18,668 nucleotides of DNA from CAG-1031 sp964391735 (GCA_964391735.1 CAYMNF010000043.1:1-18668), one strand, 5' to 3'; counted from the stretch's first letter, positions 1 to 8,048 are shown. Program-made: numbers and translations. Notes: generated from the letters alone by a model not told the origin.

Positions 1-22
1 GAATCGGCCCGTGGCAAATAAT

Positions 23-54
23 TTTGCAAATGGGGAGCAGATTCAGTAAATTTG
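23..54 (+). promoter_or_regulatory. Bacteroidota-type promoter of the rel operon
   Basis: The -7 box TAAATTTG lies at 47-54 and matches the Bacteroidota consensus TAnnTTTG exactly. A TTTG at 23-26 sits 20 bases upstream, the expected spacing for the -33 element. Transcription should start near 61, about 15 bases before the ATG at 76. This rules out the in-frame TTG at 52, which lies inside the -7 box, as the translation start. Confidence 0.75.
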
Positions 55-75
55 CACAATTTAGTGCTTATTGCA

Positions 76-2298
76 ATGGAAAAAATGACCACTGTGGAGG
101 AGGACCGTCTTATAGAGCGTGAGTTTCAAGACGTTCTGCAAGGGTACCTGAAATCCAATCACCGCAAAAAGGTTGAGATTGTCGAGCGAGCTTTTAAGTT
201 TGCCCGCGAGGCCCATCGCGGTGTGCGACGTCGCTCAGGCGAGCCATACATCCTTCACCCCATTGCCGTGGCAAAGATCGTCAGCCAGGAAATGGGGTTG
301 GGCTCTACAAGCATCTGTGCCGCTTTTTTGCATGATGTCGTTGAGGACACCGACTATACCGTTGAGGACATTGAACGACAGTTCGGGCCCAAGATTGCCA
401 ACCTTGTTGCCGGGCTTACAAAGATATCCGGCGGAATATTCGGCGACAAGGCTTCAGCTCAGGCTGAGAACTTCAGGAAACTGCTCCTCACCATGAGCGA
501 GGATATTCGCGTGGTCTTGATTAAGATGGCAGACCGCCTGCACAACATGCGCACATTGGGCTCAATGGCACCGGCAAAACAGTACAAGATTGCCGGTGAG
601 ACGCTTTATGTCTATGCCCCTTTGGCACATCGTCTGGGCCTGTTTGCAATCAAAACCGAGCTTGAGGACCTCAGTTTCAAGTATGAGCATCCTGCAGCCT
701 ACGAGGAGATATCCGCTAAAATCAGGGAGACGGAAAGCCACCGTGACAGTGTGTACAACGATTTCTCTCTGCCAATACGCCGTAAGCTTGAGGAAATGGG
801 GCTCAAGTTTGAGGCCAAGGCCAGGCTGAAAAGCGTCTATTCCATCTGGAAAAAGATGGAGTCAAAGCATATTCCTTTTGAGGAGGTGTATGACCTCTAT
901 GCCGTACGCATTATTTTTGATTGCGATGACCAGCAACGTGAGAAGGATATCTGCTACAACATCTATGCCGCTATCACCGACCTGTACAAACCCCACCCCA
1001 AGCGCACCCGCGACTGGATCAGCAACCCCAAGGCCAACGGCTATCAGGCACTGCATGTCACGCTGATGGGTCCTGACGGCAACTGGATTGAGGTGCAGAT
1101 ACGCAGCCGACGCATGGATGAAATCGCCGAGAAGGGATTTGCCGCGCACTGGAAGTACAAGATCGGCGGGGAGAGCGACGAAGAGAGCGAGCTCAACGTC
1201 TGGTTACAGACTATCAAGGATATCCTTGATGACCCCACGCCCAATGCCATGGACTTCCTGGACACGTTGAAGCTGAACCTTTTCTCATCTGAGATTGTGG
1301 TCTTCACCCCCAAGGGAGAGCTGATAAACCTGCCCACAGGCTCAACTGTGCTTGATGTCGCATTTCGTTTGCACAGCCAGTTAGGGGCGCATTGCATCGC
1401 CGGTAAGGTTAACCACAAGTTAGTGCCCCTAAATCACCCGCTGAAATCTGGCGACCAGATTGAAATCCTGACATCTCAGACCCAGGAGCCCAAGCCCGAG
1501 TGGGAGCACTTCCTGGCAAGTGCAAAGGCCAAAACCGGGTTGCGACAGGCCTTGCGCCGCATTCGCCAACCAAAAATCGATGAGGGTAAGCGCATCTACA
1601 ACGAGTTCCTTGAGGAGCATGGCATTGAAAACACCAATGAGGTATTGACAAAACTCCTTGGCTCCCTCAAGATTGAAGGGCGCGACAACCTCTTCCAGAA
1701 ACTGGCCGAGGGGGAGGTGTCGCTGCAGGATTTCTTCAACCACAAGAGCGATGAGGCCAAGAAGTCATTCCTGACCCGGCTTTTCCGCCGGGGTAAACGC
1801 AAGGCTTCAACCGATGGTGACGGCGGAAATACTCAGAAAGTTGACCCTAAAAAGATATACCCTCTGCGTGAGGATAGTAACGGAAAGCCCAATTACATCA
1901 TGACCCACTGTTGCAACCCGCTCCCCGGTGATGACGTTATGGGATTTATCGATGATGAGGGACGCGTTGAGGTACACTCTCTGCGTTGCCCGCGAGCCGA
2001 GGCGCTGAAGGCTACCTACGGCCCGCGCATTGTCGAGGTGCGATGGGAGGTGTCTGAGAAGAAAACTTTCCCCGCCCGTCTCACTATCGAGGGTATAGAC
2101 CGCCTGGGCATGCTCAAGGAGCTTATTGCCGTGATCTCTACACAGTTAGGTATTGAAATTCGCCACCTTAACATCTCGGCTAATGACGGCATCTTCACTG
2201 CCGACCTTGGTGTGATGGTGAGCGACACCAACGTCGTCACTGAGCTGTCAGACAAGTTGAAGAAGGTGCGCGGGGTTGAAAAAGTAGCACGAATCTAA
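76..2298 (+). CDS. rel: Bifunctional (p)ppGpp synthetase/hydrolase, RelA/SpoT family
   Basis: A cytoplasmic enzyme that makes (p)ppGpp from ATP and GTP/GDP and also hydrolyses it, setting the stringent response. From the ATG at 76 it has 740 residues, the usual length for long Rel/SpoT proteins. The N-terminal HD hydrolase domain (about 40-190) keeps H61, the HDVVED motif at 86-91 and MADRLHNMRT at 151-160, so hydrolase activity is expected. The synthetase domain (about 240-360) keeps D273 in VYDLYAVRI, the NPKANGYQALH motif and E339/Q341 in IEVQIRS. A TGS domain (about 405-467), a Cys/His zinc-finger-like segment (C612, C613, H634, C638) and a C-terminal ACT domain (about 667-740) follow. 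With both catalytic halves intact it is a bifunctional Rel rather than a synthetase-only RelA. The phosphodiesterase gene starts 13 bases downstream, so the two are probably cotranscribed. Confidence 0.95.
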   Translation: MEKMTTVEEDRLIEREFQDVLQGYLKSNHRKKVEIVERAFKFAREAHRGVRRRSGEPYILHPIAVAKIVSQEMGLGSTSICAAFLHDVVEDTDYTVEDIERQFGPKIANLVAGLTKISGGIFGDKASAQAENFRKLLLTMSEDIRVVLIKMADRLHNMRTLGSMAPAKQYKIAGETLYVYAPLAHRLGLFAIKTELEDLSFKYEHPAAYEEISAKIRETESHRDSVYNDFSLPIRRKLEEMGLKFEAKARLKSVYSIWKKMESKHIPFEEVYDLYAVRIIFDCDDQQREKDICYNIYAAITDLYKPHPKRTRDWISNPKANGYQALHVTLMGPDGNWIEVQIRSRRMDEIAEKGFAAHWKYKIGGESDEESELNVWLQTIKDILDDPTPNAMDFLDTLKLNLFSSEIVVFTPKGELINLPTGSTVLDVAFRLHSQLGAHCIAGKVNHKLVPLNHPLKSGDQIEILTSQTQEPKPEWEHFLASAKAKTGLRQALRRIRQPKIDEGKRIYNEFLEEHGIENTNEVLTKLLGSLKIEGRDNLFQKLAEGEVSLQDFFNHKSDEAKKSFLTRLFRRGKRKASTDGDGGNTQKVDPKKIYPLREDSNGKPNYIMTHCCNPLPGDDVMGFIDDEGRVEVHSLRCPRAEALKATYGPRIVEVRWEVSEKKTFPARLTIEGIDRLGMLKELIAVISTQLGIEIRHLNISANDGIFTADLGVMVSDTNVVTELSDKLKKVRGVEKVARI

Positions 2299-2311
2299 CA
2301 GCGCGGTTGAT

Positions 2312-4369
2312 ATGAATATTTCTGCACGGTTGCGCAAGACCCTTTACATCATTGGCATGACAGTGGTGGCAACGGCACTACTGGTGCTGTGCCTGCCACG
2401 TGAGTCTCAAAAAAAGTTTAACTATGAGATTAACCGCCCCTGGACATACTCATTGCTTACCGCCCCGTTTGATATCCCCATACATCTCGATGATGTGGCG
2501 GCAAAAGAGTTGCAAGACTCTATTGACGCGACATTTGAGCCGGTTTTTGTACGCGACCTGACCCTTGAAAAGACAAACCTCGCCGAGTTTGCCACGCGCC
2601 TCAACAGCGACCGTGAGTCGGTTGAGGGGACGGGCCTGACACCGGCTCAGCGCAATGAGCTTGTTGAACGCATGCGGCAGATCTATGACAGTGGTATAGT
2701 CTCAGCTGCCGATTTTGAGCGTATTCGCAAGAATGACATTTCGCGTGTAAGGTTCATCTATGGCAACGAGGCAATGGCTGTCCCCACTGCCGAGTTCGCC
2801 AGCGAGCGTATGGCCTACGCATCCCTTGACAGCACATTCCGCGAGGCGGGGTTTCAGGCGGCTCTGAGGCGTGCTCACCCCGATGAACTTTTGCAGCCGA
2901 ACCTGCATGAGGACACCGCCATGTCCCGCCAACTACTTGAGGAGGCTTACCAGAAGGCTTTAGCCCCTATAGGCGTGGTGCAGAAGGGCGAACGCATTAT
3001 TGACCGTGGCGACATTGTGACGCGCTCGGTTGCAAAGGTGCTCGACACTTACGAGAAAATGCTGGTTGAACGTGGCGTGAATGCCCACGGCGACCGCTAT
3101 TACCCCATCTTGGGTAAGATTCTTTTCATCCTGATTGCCCTTGCCGTCTTGGGCCTGTATCTGCAAATATTCCGCCCAGAATATCTTTCTGACTACCGTA
3201 CCGTCGGATTTTTACTTGCCATGATTGTTGGCTTCACATTCTTTGTTCGCGCCATGTATGGGCGTACTGAAATGGGGATGTATATGGTACCGCTGACAAT
3301 CGTGCCTGTCATGATTGTAATTTTTCTGGACTCGAGGACGGCCCTGTTTACCCACCTAATTGTGGTGCTTATCACGGCCACAATGTCAGCTTATGCCATA
3401 GAGTATATATTCTTGCAATTCGTGGCCGGGTGCGCCGCAATCGACTCCATAAAGGATTTGAGTCGGCGCGGACAGCTTATCCGCACCGCCACTTTGGTGT
3501 TCCTGGCTTACATTTCGGCCTACGTAGCGATTGAGTTGCTTGTCAACGGAAACCTCAGGCACCTTGAGGGCCGCATGTTCGGCAACCTGGGCATAAATGC
3601 GGTTCTGGTATCCTTTGCATATATCCTCCTGTTTGTGCTTGAGAGGATGTTCGGCTTCACGTCACGTGTAACCCTGGTTGAGCTCAGCGACATCAACAAC
3701 AAGTTGTTGCGTAAGCTCTCAGAGGACTGCCCCGGAACATTCCAACACTCTATGGCCGTCAGCAATCTTGCCACCTCGGCGGCCGGACGCATCGGCGCCA
3801 ATGTGCAGCTTGTGCGTGCCGGTGCACTTTACCACGACATCGGCAAAACCAAGAACCCGGCATTTTTTACCGAGAACCAGCACGGGCTCAATCCCCACAG
3901 CACCCTTGCTCCCGAGCAGAGTGCCCGCATAGTCATCGATCATGTAATAGAGGGCGCAAAGATGGCTGACAAAGCCAAGTTGCCCCAGGTTATAACCGAC
4001 TTTATCCTGCAGCATCACGGCAAGGGCAAAGCCCGGTACTTCTATAACACTTGGTGTAATGCCAACCCGGGGAAGGACCCTGATGATGCAGCATTTACCT
4101 ATCCGGGGCCTAACCCGCAGACCAAGGAGGCATCCCTGCTGATGATGGCTGATGCCGTCGAGGCTGCCTCGCGTTCTCTCACTGACCACTCGGCTGAGTC
4201 GATTACCTCTCTGGTATCAAAGATAATCGATACTCAGATTGCTGAGGGCTTGCATGCCGAGTCTCCGCTATCCTTCAGGGACGTGGGGATTATCAAAAAG
4301 GCGTTTGCCTCTCGCCTCGGCACGCTGTATCATACCCGCATCTCGTACCCCGATCTCAAAACACAGTAG
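2312..4369 (+). CDS. 7TM-HD membrane phosphodiesterase, PgpH type
   Basis: An integral membrane HD-domain protein of 685 residues, probably a phosphodiesterase of cyclic dinucleotides. In Firmicutes this architecture is PgpH, which cleaves c-di-AMP. The layout is one N-terminal membrane segment (about 10-28), a long extracytoplasmic region (about 30-260), a block of seven hydrophobic segments (about 265-455) and a cytoplasmic HD domain (about 470-640). The metal ligands are all visible: H479, the HDIGK motif with H508 and D509, H568/H569, and D614 in MMADAVEAASRS. The gene follows rel by 13 bases. Its stop codon lies in a hairpin shared with the convergent hydrolase gene. The substrate is inferred from the family; another cyclic dinucleotide is possible. 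Confidence 0.88.
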   Translation: MNISARLRKTLYIIGMTVVATALLVLCLPRESQKKFNYEINRPWTYSLLTAPFDIPIHLDDVAAKELQDSIDATFEPVFVRDLTLEKTNLAEFATRLNSDRESVEGTGLTPAQRNELVERMRQIYDSGIVSAADFERIRKNDISRVRFIYGNEAMAVPTAEFASERMAYASLDSTFREAGFQAALRRAHPDELLQPNLHEDTAMSRQLLEEAYQKALAPIGVVQKGERIIDRGDIVTRSVAKVLDTYEKMLVERGVNAHGDRYYPILGKILFILIALAVLGLYLQIFRPEYLSDYRTVGFLLAMIVGFTFFVRAMYGRTEMGMYMVPLTIVPVMIVIFLDSRTALFTHLIVVLITATMSAYAIEYIFLQFVAGCAAIDSIKDLSRRGQLIRTATLVFLAYISAYVAIELLVNGNLRHLEGRMFGNLGINAVLVSFAYILLFVLERMFGFTSRVTLVELSDINNKLLRKLSEDCPGTFQHSMAVSNLATSAAGRIGANVQLVRAGALYHDIGKTKNPAFFTENQHGLNPHSTLAPEQSARIVIDHVIEGAKMADKAKLPQVITDFILQHHGKGKARYFYNTWCNANPGKDPDDAAFTYPGPNPQTKEASLLMMADAVEAASRSLTDHSAESITSLVSKIIDTQIAEGLHAESPLSFRDVGIIKKAFASRLGTLYHTRISYPDLKTQ

Positions 4370-4396
4370 GGGAGGGGTTATTCCCCTTTCCCTACT
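4365..4396. terminator. Hairpin shared by two convergent genes
   Basis: An inverted repeat with 13-base arms (4365-4377 and 4384-4396, outer sequence AGTAGGG/CCCTACT) and a six-base loop. It has two G-U pairs when read on the plus strand and would have two C-A mismatches on the minus strand, so it should fold best in the plus-strand transcript. The plus-strand sequence after it is moderately U-rich (AATTTTAT). The TAG stop of the phosphodiesterase gene (4367-4369) lies in the left arm, and the stop of the minus-strand hydrolase gene (4378-4380) lies in the loop. Confidence 0.6.
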
Positions 4397-5274
4397 AAGA
4401 ATTTTATCGGGTAGCGTAACCGCGCTGCCCAGTCAACCTCGGTATGTGCATCCCCGGGGAATATGTTGCTGATGAATTGCGGTGCTTCCCATCCAAGGCT
4501 GCGCATCATCTCATCCAGCTCGGTCTGATACACCGGGTAATACGCATCAATTGTGCGGTCACCCCTGTCCATATATATCTTGGCACTGTTGGCCGGCGGC
4601 AGGTTCTCTTTAAGATAGTCCCGGAACGCTTTGGCCCAAACCTCCACACTCTCGGGTGAGTTCATCTCAAGTACCATGGGGGTATGAGTTGACATACACA
4701 CGGCCCCGCCAAAAACATCGGGGTATTCACACAGGGCGTACAATGAAATCAGACCTCCCATGCTTGAGCCCAATACGCCCGTGTTCTCCTTTTGGGGGTT
4801 GGTCGGGTATGTCTTGTCAATAAAATGCTTCAGCTCGGTAACCAGAAATTTCAGGTAGTTGTCGGCATCATACTTTACTTGCTCGGGTATGGCCGTCCCC
4901 TGTGGCAGATAGTTAAGTGCTTTAGCCGGGAAGTAGTCACCATAGCGTGTTTCCTGGATGTTGTCGACGCCCACAACAATTGTAGGGCGTATGCTGTTGG
5001 CACGGTTCAGGGTGGTGATAACCTCGTCAACCTCCCATTCCTGGCCGTTCCAGGTGGTAGTGGGGTCAAATAGCATCTGGCCGTCATGCATGTAGATGAC
5101 ATCATACTTTTGTTCGGGTGTAAAACCCTCAGGCAGCCATACGCGTACAGTGCGCGGGGTAATGTATTGGGATTCAAAGGCCGGATATTCGTCAACATGT
5201 CCGGCACTAACATTCACATTGCCTGAGGCGGCAATGGTGAAAAGGCTCGTGATAAGTAAGATGAATTTGCGCAT
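4378..5274 (-). CDS. Secreted esterase-family alpha/beta hydrolase
   Basis: A predicted exported serine hydrolase of the esterase D / feruloyl-esterase-like family, of unknown substrate. The start is the ATG at 5274, giving 298 residues that begin with a signal peptide (MRKFILLITSLFTIAASG). A longer in-frame start at 5319 would put 15 non-signal residues in front and was not used. The nucleophile elbow is G169-S170-S171-M172-G173 with S171 as catalytic serine. D239 or D236 and H277 (in GDAHTEVDW) complete a likely triad. The motif VIYMHDGQMLFD near residue 60 is typical of this family (often YxxDGxxxF). The gene is single, convergent with the 7TM-HD gene and divergent from the antiporter gene. 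Related enzymes include esterases acting on esterified carbohydrates and siderophore esterases; I cannot choose between them. Confidence 0.8.
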   Translation of the reverse strand: MRKFILLITSLFTIAASGNVNVSAGHVDEYPAFESQYITPRTVRVWLPEGFTPEQKYDVIYMHDGQMLFDPTTTWNGQEWEVDEVITTLNRANSIRPTIVVGVDNIQETRYGDYFPAKALNYLPQGTAIPEQVKYDADNYLKFLVTELKHFIDKTYPTNPQKENTGVLGSSMGGLISLYALCEYPDVFGGAVCMSTHTPMVLEMNSPESVEVWAKAFRDYLKENLPPANSAKIYMDRGDRTIDAYYPVYQTELDEMMRSLGWEAPQFISNIFPGDAHTEVDWAARLRYPIKFLVGKGE

Positions 5275-5312
5275 AATATTTTGGGATTGATTCGGTACAA
5301 CAATTTTCGGTG

Positions 5313-5320
5313 CAAACAAT
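5313..5320 (-). promoter_or_regulatory. Possible promoter of the hydrolase gene
   Basis: Read on the minus strand this is ATTGTTTG followed by CACC. It keeps the TTTG core and the TTTGCAC extension seen at the other promoters in this window, but has AT where the consensus has TA. It would give a start near 5306, about 30 bases before the ATG at 5274. No clear -33 element is visible. Confidence 0.4.
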
Positions 5321-5323
5321 TTG

Positions 5324-5359
5324 CTGAAATTTTTACGATATAAAATTGATAAAATTCAG
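5324..5359. repeat. AT-rich inverted repeat between divergent promoters
   Basis: The arms CTGAAATTTT (5324-5333) and AAAATTCAG (5351-5359) face each other across 17 bases, with one extra A in the left arm. The repeat lies between the putative hydrolase promoter and the antiporter promoter, where an operator for either gene could sit. The sequence is AT-rich, so a chance match is possible. Confidence 0.35.
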
Positions 5360-5390
5360 TGAAAGGCACAACTTTCCCGTCAAGAAATTG

Positions 5391-5398
5391 TACTTTTG
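5391..5398 (+). promoter_or_regulatory. Promoter of the nhaD operon (-7 box)
   Basis: TACTTTTG matches TAnnTTTG exactly and is followed by CACTG, so transcription should begin near 5405. No good TTG is visible 19-21 bases upstream. The box overlaps an in-frame TTG at 5396, which therefore cannot be the translation start; the first ATG is at 5480, leaving a leader of about 75 bases. Confidence 0.65.
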
Positions 5399-5479
5399 CA
5401 CTGTTTTTTAGCCGTCTTGGGTGGCTCGCTGTTTGATGCCGCTCATCTCATAACCTTTTCACCATCCCTCAACACTGCA

Positions 5480-6811
5480 ATGGTTCCTGCACTTATCGTC
5501 ATTTTTATTTTGGGCTATATTGGTATAGCTTCTGAACATGTCTTAAAAGTTAACAAAGCTACCTTTGCCCTTATCATGTGCGCCGTCCTCTGGGCGTTGT
5601 ATGGAGTCTGCGGGCATGACCCACATCTCTCTGAGGATATGGTGGTGGCCCTGGGCGATACCTGTGAGATTGTTGTCTTCCTGATAGGCGCAATGACTAT
5701 TGTTGAGCTTGTTGATCACTATGGCGGCTTTTCGATTCTGGTAAAGCATATCTCGGCAAAGAGCAAACGCGGGCTGATGTGGATTCTGGCAATAGTCACT
5801 TTCTTCCTGTCTGCAGTGCTGGATAATATGACTACTACCATTATCATGGTAATGATGCTGAGCCGCATGTTCAGCGACGTAAAGGAACGGTGGCTTTATG
5901 CCGGCGTTATCGTGCTGGCAGCCAATGCCGGTGGCGCATGGTCTCCCATCGGTGATATAACCACCATCATGTTGTGGATGAAGAACTATGTAAGTTCGGT
6001 AAACCTAATCGTCAACCTTCTGGTGCCCTCGTTGGTGTCGGTAATTATACCCACGTTTATAGCAACACGGTTTGTGAAGGCCGAGCCGCTTGAGGCTCTC
6101 CATGACGACAGCCAAGGGAACGGCTATCAACTGGCCGAACATCATCCCAAACTCTCAAAGGCTATCCTTCTGCTTGGTGTCGGCGGATTGCTCTTTGTCC
6201 CCGTCTTCAAGGCTATCACACATCTTGCCCCCTATCTGGGCATCCTCTTTTCATTAGGCGTGCTTTGGCTCATTACTGAGATTGTGGTGTCTCGCTATCA
6301 GCTCGACGGCAAAATACAGGGGCGAGTTTCGCAGGTCGTTCGCAGCATCGACATGTCAACCATTCTTTTCTTCCTCGGTATTTTGATGGCTGTTGCCGCG
6401 CTCTCTCAGGCCGGGATTTTGCAAGCTTTGGCCTCTTGGCTCAACGAAACTTTCCACAACGCGTACATCATTACCGGTATTATAGGCTTGTTGTCATCCA
6501 TCGTAGACAACGTTCCGCTGGTTGCCGCTTGTATGAACATGTATCCCGTTGCCAACGATGCTATGATCGCAGCCTCGGCTGACCCCGCCTACACTCAACT
6601 GTTTGTTGAGGACGGCCTTTTCTGGCATCTGCTCACCTTCTGCGCCGGTGTCGGTGGCTCTATGCTGATCATCGGCTCGGCGGCCGGGGTGGTTGCTATG
6701 GGTATCGAAAAGATTCCGTTCTTCTGGTACCTCAAAAAGATTTCTTGGATGGCCCTGGCCGGGTATTTGGCCGGTATGGGCGTCATTGCCTTGATTAGTA
6801 TCTTCCTATAA
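5480..6811 (+). CDS. nhaD: Na+/H+ antiporter, NhaD type
   Basis: An inner-membrane protein that probably exports Na+ in exchange for protons, supporting pH and salt tolerance. The chosen ATG gives 443 residues starting MVPALIVIFILGYIGIASEH, matching the usual beginning of NhaD proteins. An upstream TTG in the same frame lies within the promoter. About eleven or more hydrophobic segments fill the protein. Motifs of the ion-transporter superfamily are present: DNMTTT at 115-120, NAGGAWSPIGD at 149-159, and a second half with SSIVDNVPL around D343. These two related Asp-Asn motifs in the two halves fit an inverted-repeat transporter fold. The Na+/Ca2+ exchanger gene begins 9 bases after its stop, so the two are probably cotranscribed. 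ArsB-like or dicarboxylate carriers share the superfamily but fit less well. Confidence 0.85.
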   Translation: MVPALIVIFILGYIGIASEHVLKVNKATFALIMCAVLWALYGVCGHDPHLSEDMVVALGDTCEIVVFLIGAMTIVELVDHYGGFSILVKHISAKSKRGLMWILAIVTFFLSAVLDNMTTTIIMVMMLSRMFSDVKERWLYAGVIVLAANAGGAWSPIGDITTIMLWMKNYVSSVNLIVNLLVPSLVSVIIPTFIATRFVKAEPLEALHDDSQGNGYQLAEHHPKLSKAILLLGVGGLLFVPVFKAITHLAPYLGILFSLGVLWLITEIVVSRYQLDGKIQGRVSQVVRSIDMSTILFFLGILMAVAALSQAGILQALASWLNETFHNAYIITGIIGLLSSIVDNVPLVAACMNMYPVANDAMIAASADPAYTQLFVEDGLFWHLLTFCAGVGGSMLIIGSAAGVVAMGIEKIPFFWYLKKISWMALAGYLAGMGVIALISIFL

Positions 6812-6820
6812 CCGGGCATT

Positions 6821-7789
6821 ATGTTGTTGAGCATCTTCTGGCTGATATTGGGATTGGCTCTGATTCTTATCGGCGCAAATGCCCTTACCGACGGGTCATC
6901 GTCAATCGCAAACCGCCTCGGTGTTTCTGACCTCGTTATCGGCTTGACGGTGGTTGCTTTCGGCACCTCCACCCCCGAGCTGGTAATCTCGCTGATCTCT
7001 GCAATCAACGGGGCAGCTCCTTTGGCCGTGGGCAATATTATCGGCAGCAATATTTTCAATGTCTTGGCAATCATCGGGGTAACGGCTTTGGTGTCTCCCA
7101 TAGTTGTTGAGAAAAGCATAATGACCCGTGAGATGCCCCTCGTGGTCTTCGCCTCCGCCATTATACTTTTGTTGGGTAATTCTGCCGTTATCAACGGCTC
7201 GGGGACGAACTCAATTACCCGAATCGACGGCATCTTCCTGCTGCTTGTATTTCTGCTGTTTATGCGTTCAACACTCCGCAATGCCCGACAACAGGTCTCA
7301 CAGCAGCCTGCCGAAGTAGACACTAAACCGAAAATGTCAGTCCTAAGGGCTGTTATATGGATAGTGGCCGGATTGGCCGGACTGATTTATGGAGGCGACA
7401 GATTTGTTGCCGGAGCAAGCGAATTGGCACGCGGCATGGGTGTCTCAGATGCCGTCATTGGTTTAACAATCGTTGCCGCGGGGACCTCATTACCCGAGCT
7501 CGCATCAAGCATAGTTGCCGCTGTCAAGGGCCACCCTGACATGGCCGTCGGGAATGTCATCGGCAGTTGCATATTCAACGTATTCTTCATCTTAGGCCTT
7601 ACCGCAACCATCTCCCCGTTACCCTTCAACGGCATCACCCCCTTAGACCTGTGGGTACTTTTGGGCTCAGCTCTGATGTTCTGGTTCTTTGGCTGGGCCA
7701 TAAAGGTGCGTACAATCACCCGCCTTGAAGGCGGCATCATGGCAGCCACCTACGTCGCCTACATCGTCACCCTCGTCCTCTCCCTCTAA
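6821..7789 (+). CDS. Na+/Ca2+ exchanger family protein, YrbG-like
   Basis: A 322-residue inner-membrane cation exchanger of the CaCA superfamily, probably moving Ca2+ against Na+ or H+. Two inverted alpha-repeats are clear. The first has GTSTPE at 48-53 and GNIIGSNIFN at 71-80; the second has GTSLPE at 221-226 and GNVIGSCIFN at 244-253. The glutamates in the GTSxPE motifs (E53, E226) are the conserved cation ligands. About ten hydrophobic segments are visible, with a polar central loop near 150-172. In the second repeat the Asn of GSN is replaced by Cys (C250). The gene sits 9 bases after nhaD, suggesting a joint role in Na+ and Ca2+ balance. The true ion pair cannot be read from sequence. 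Confidence 0.87.
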   Translation: MLLSIFWLILGLALILIGANALTDGSSSIANRLGVSDLVIGLTVVAFGTSTPELVISLISAINGAAPLAVGNIIGSNIFNVLAIIGVTALVSPIVVEKSIMTREMPLVVFASAIILLLGNSAVINGSGTNSITRIDGIFLLLVFLLFMRSTLRNARQQVSQQPAEVDTKPKMSVLRAVIWIVAGLAGLIYGGDRFVAGASELARGMGVSDAVIGLTIVAAGTSLPELASSIVAAVKGHPDMAVGNVIGSCIFNVFFILGLTATISPLPFNGITPLDLWVLLGSALMFWFFGWAIKVRTITRLEGGIMAATYVAYIVTLVLSL

Positions 7790-7933
7790 TCCCCCAACGA
7801 CAACACTTACTCACCCGGGATAATACCCGTCCCTACGTGCCCATTAAACCAATTTCAGCAAAAACAATTGACGTCCAATTATTTACTCCCGTCGTTTTCC
7901 CCGTGCGTCCATATGTTTGGATGTTAAACTCAA

Positions 7934-7953
7934 ATGGATAAGTAGGTATCCGT
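7934..7953 (+). terminator. Weak terminator candidate after the exchanger gene
   Basis: A 7-base stem (7934-7940 with 7947-7953, one T-G pair) and six-base loop are followed on the plus strand by the U-rich stretch CAATTTGTTATT. The hairpin lies about 145 bases after the exchanger stop. It is the only plus-strand hairpin with a following U-rich run that I see before pncB, but the stem is AT-rich and weak. Confidence 0.3.
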
Positions 7954-8015
7954 CAATTTGTTATTACACTATTTGGTGCAGGTTTGCCCCGGAAAACGAC
8001 AACTACTGATATGCG

Positions 8016-8048
8016 CACAGCGGCCGCCTGAGTCGGGCGGCCGCTGTG
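8016..8048 (-). terminator. Perfect GC-rich hairpin after pncB
   Basis: The 13-base arms CACAGCGGCCGCC (8016-8028) and GGCGGCCGCTGTG (8036-8048) pair without a mismatch around a seven-base loop. The hairpin lies 24 bases beyond the pncB stop and also faces the end of the plus-strand exchanger unit. Neither side has a convincing U-tract, so it may act as a weak bidirectional terminator or as a 3' end stabiliser. Confidence 0.6.

Noticed and set aside
52..75. Upstream TTG start for rel, adding eight residues
   Set aside because: The TTG lies inside the TAAATTTG promoter box and would precede the transcript start; the ATG at 76 fits.
3719..4189. 156-codon minus-strand open frame
   Set aside because: It lies opposite the HD domain, whose metal ligands are intact in the sense frame, and shows no family features.
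5396..5479. TTG start for the antiporter gene, adding 28 residues
   Set aside because: The codon overlaps the TACTTTTG box, and the extra residues do not resemble the family's N-terminus.
6595..7323. 242-codon open frame on the minus strand across the antiporter/exchanger junction
   Set aside because: It is antisense to two well-supported membrane proteins, is low-complexity Ile/Thr/Pro-rich and has no recognisable motif.
7912..7919. TATGTTTG, an exact TAnnTTTG match on the plus strand
   Set aside because: No plausible plus-strand gene follows and no -33 element is visible; probably chance.
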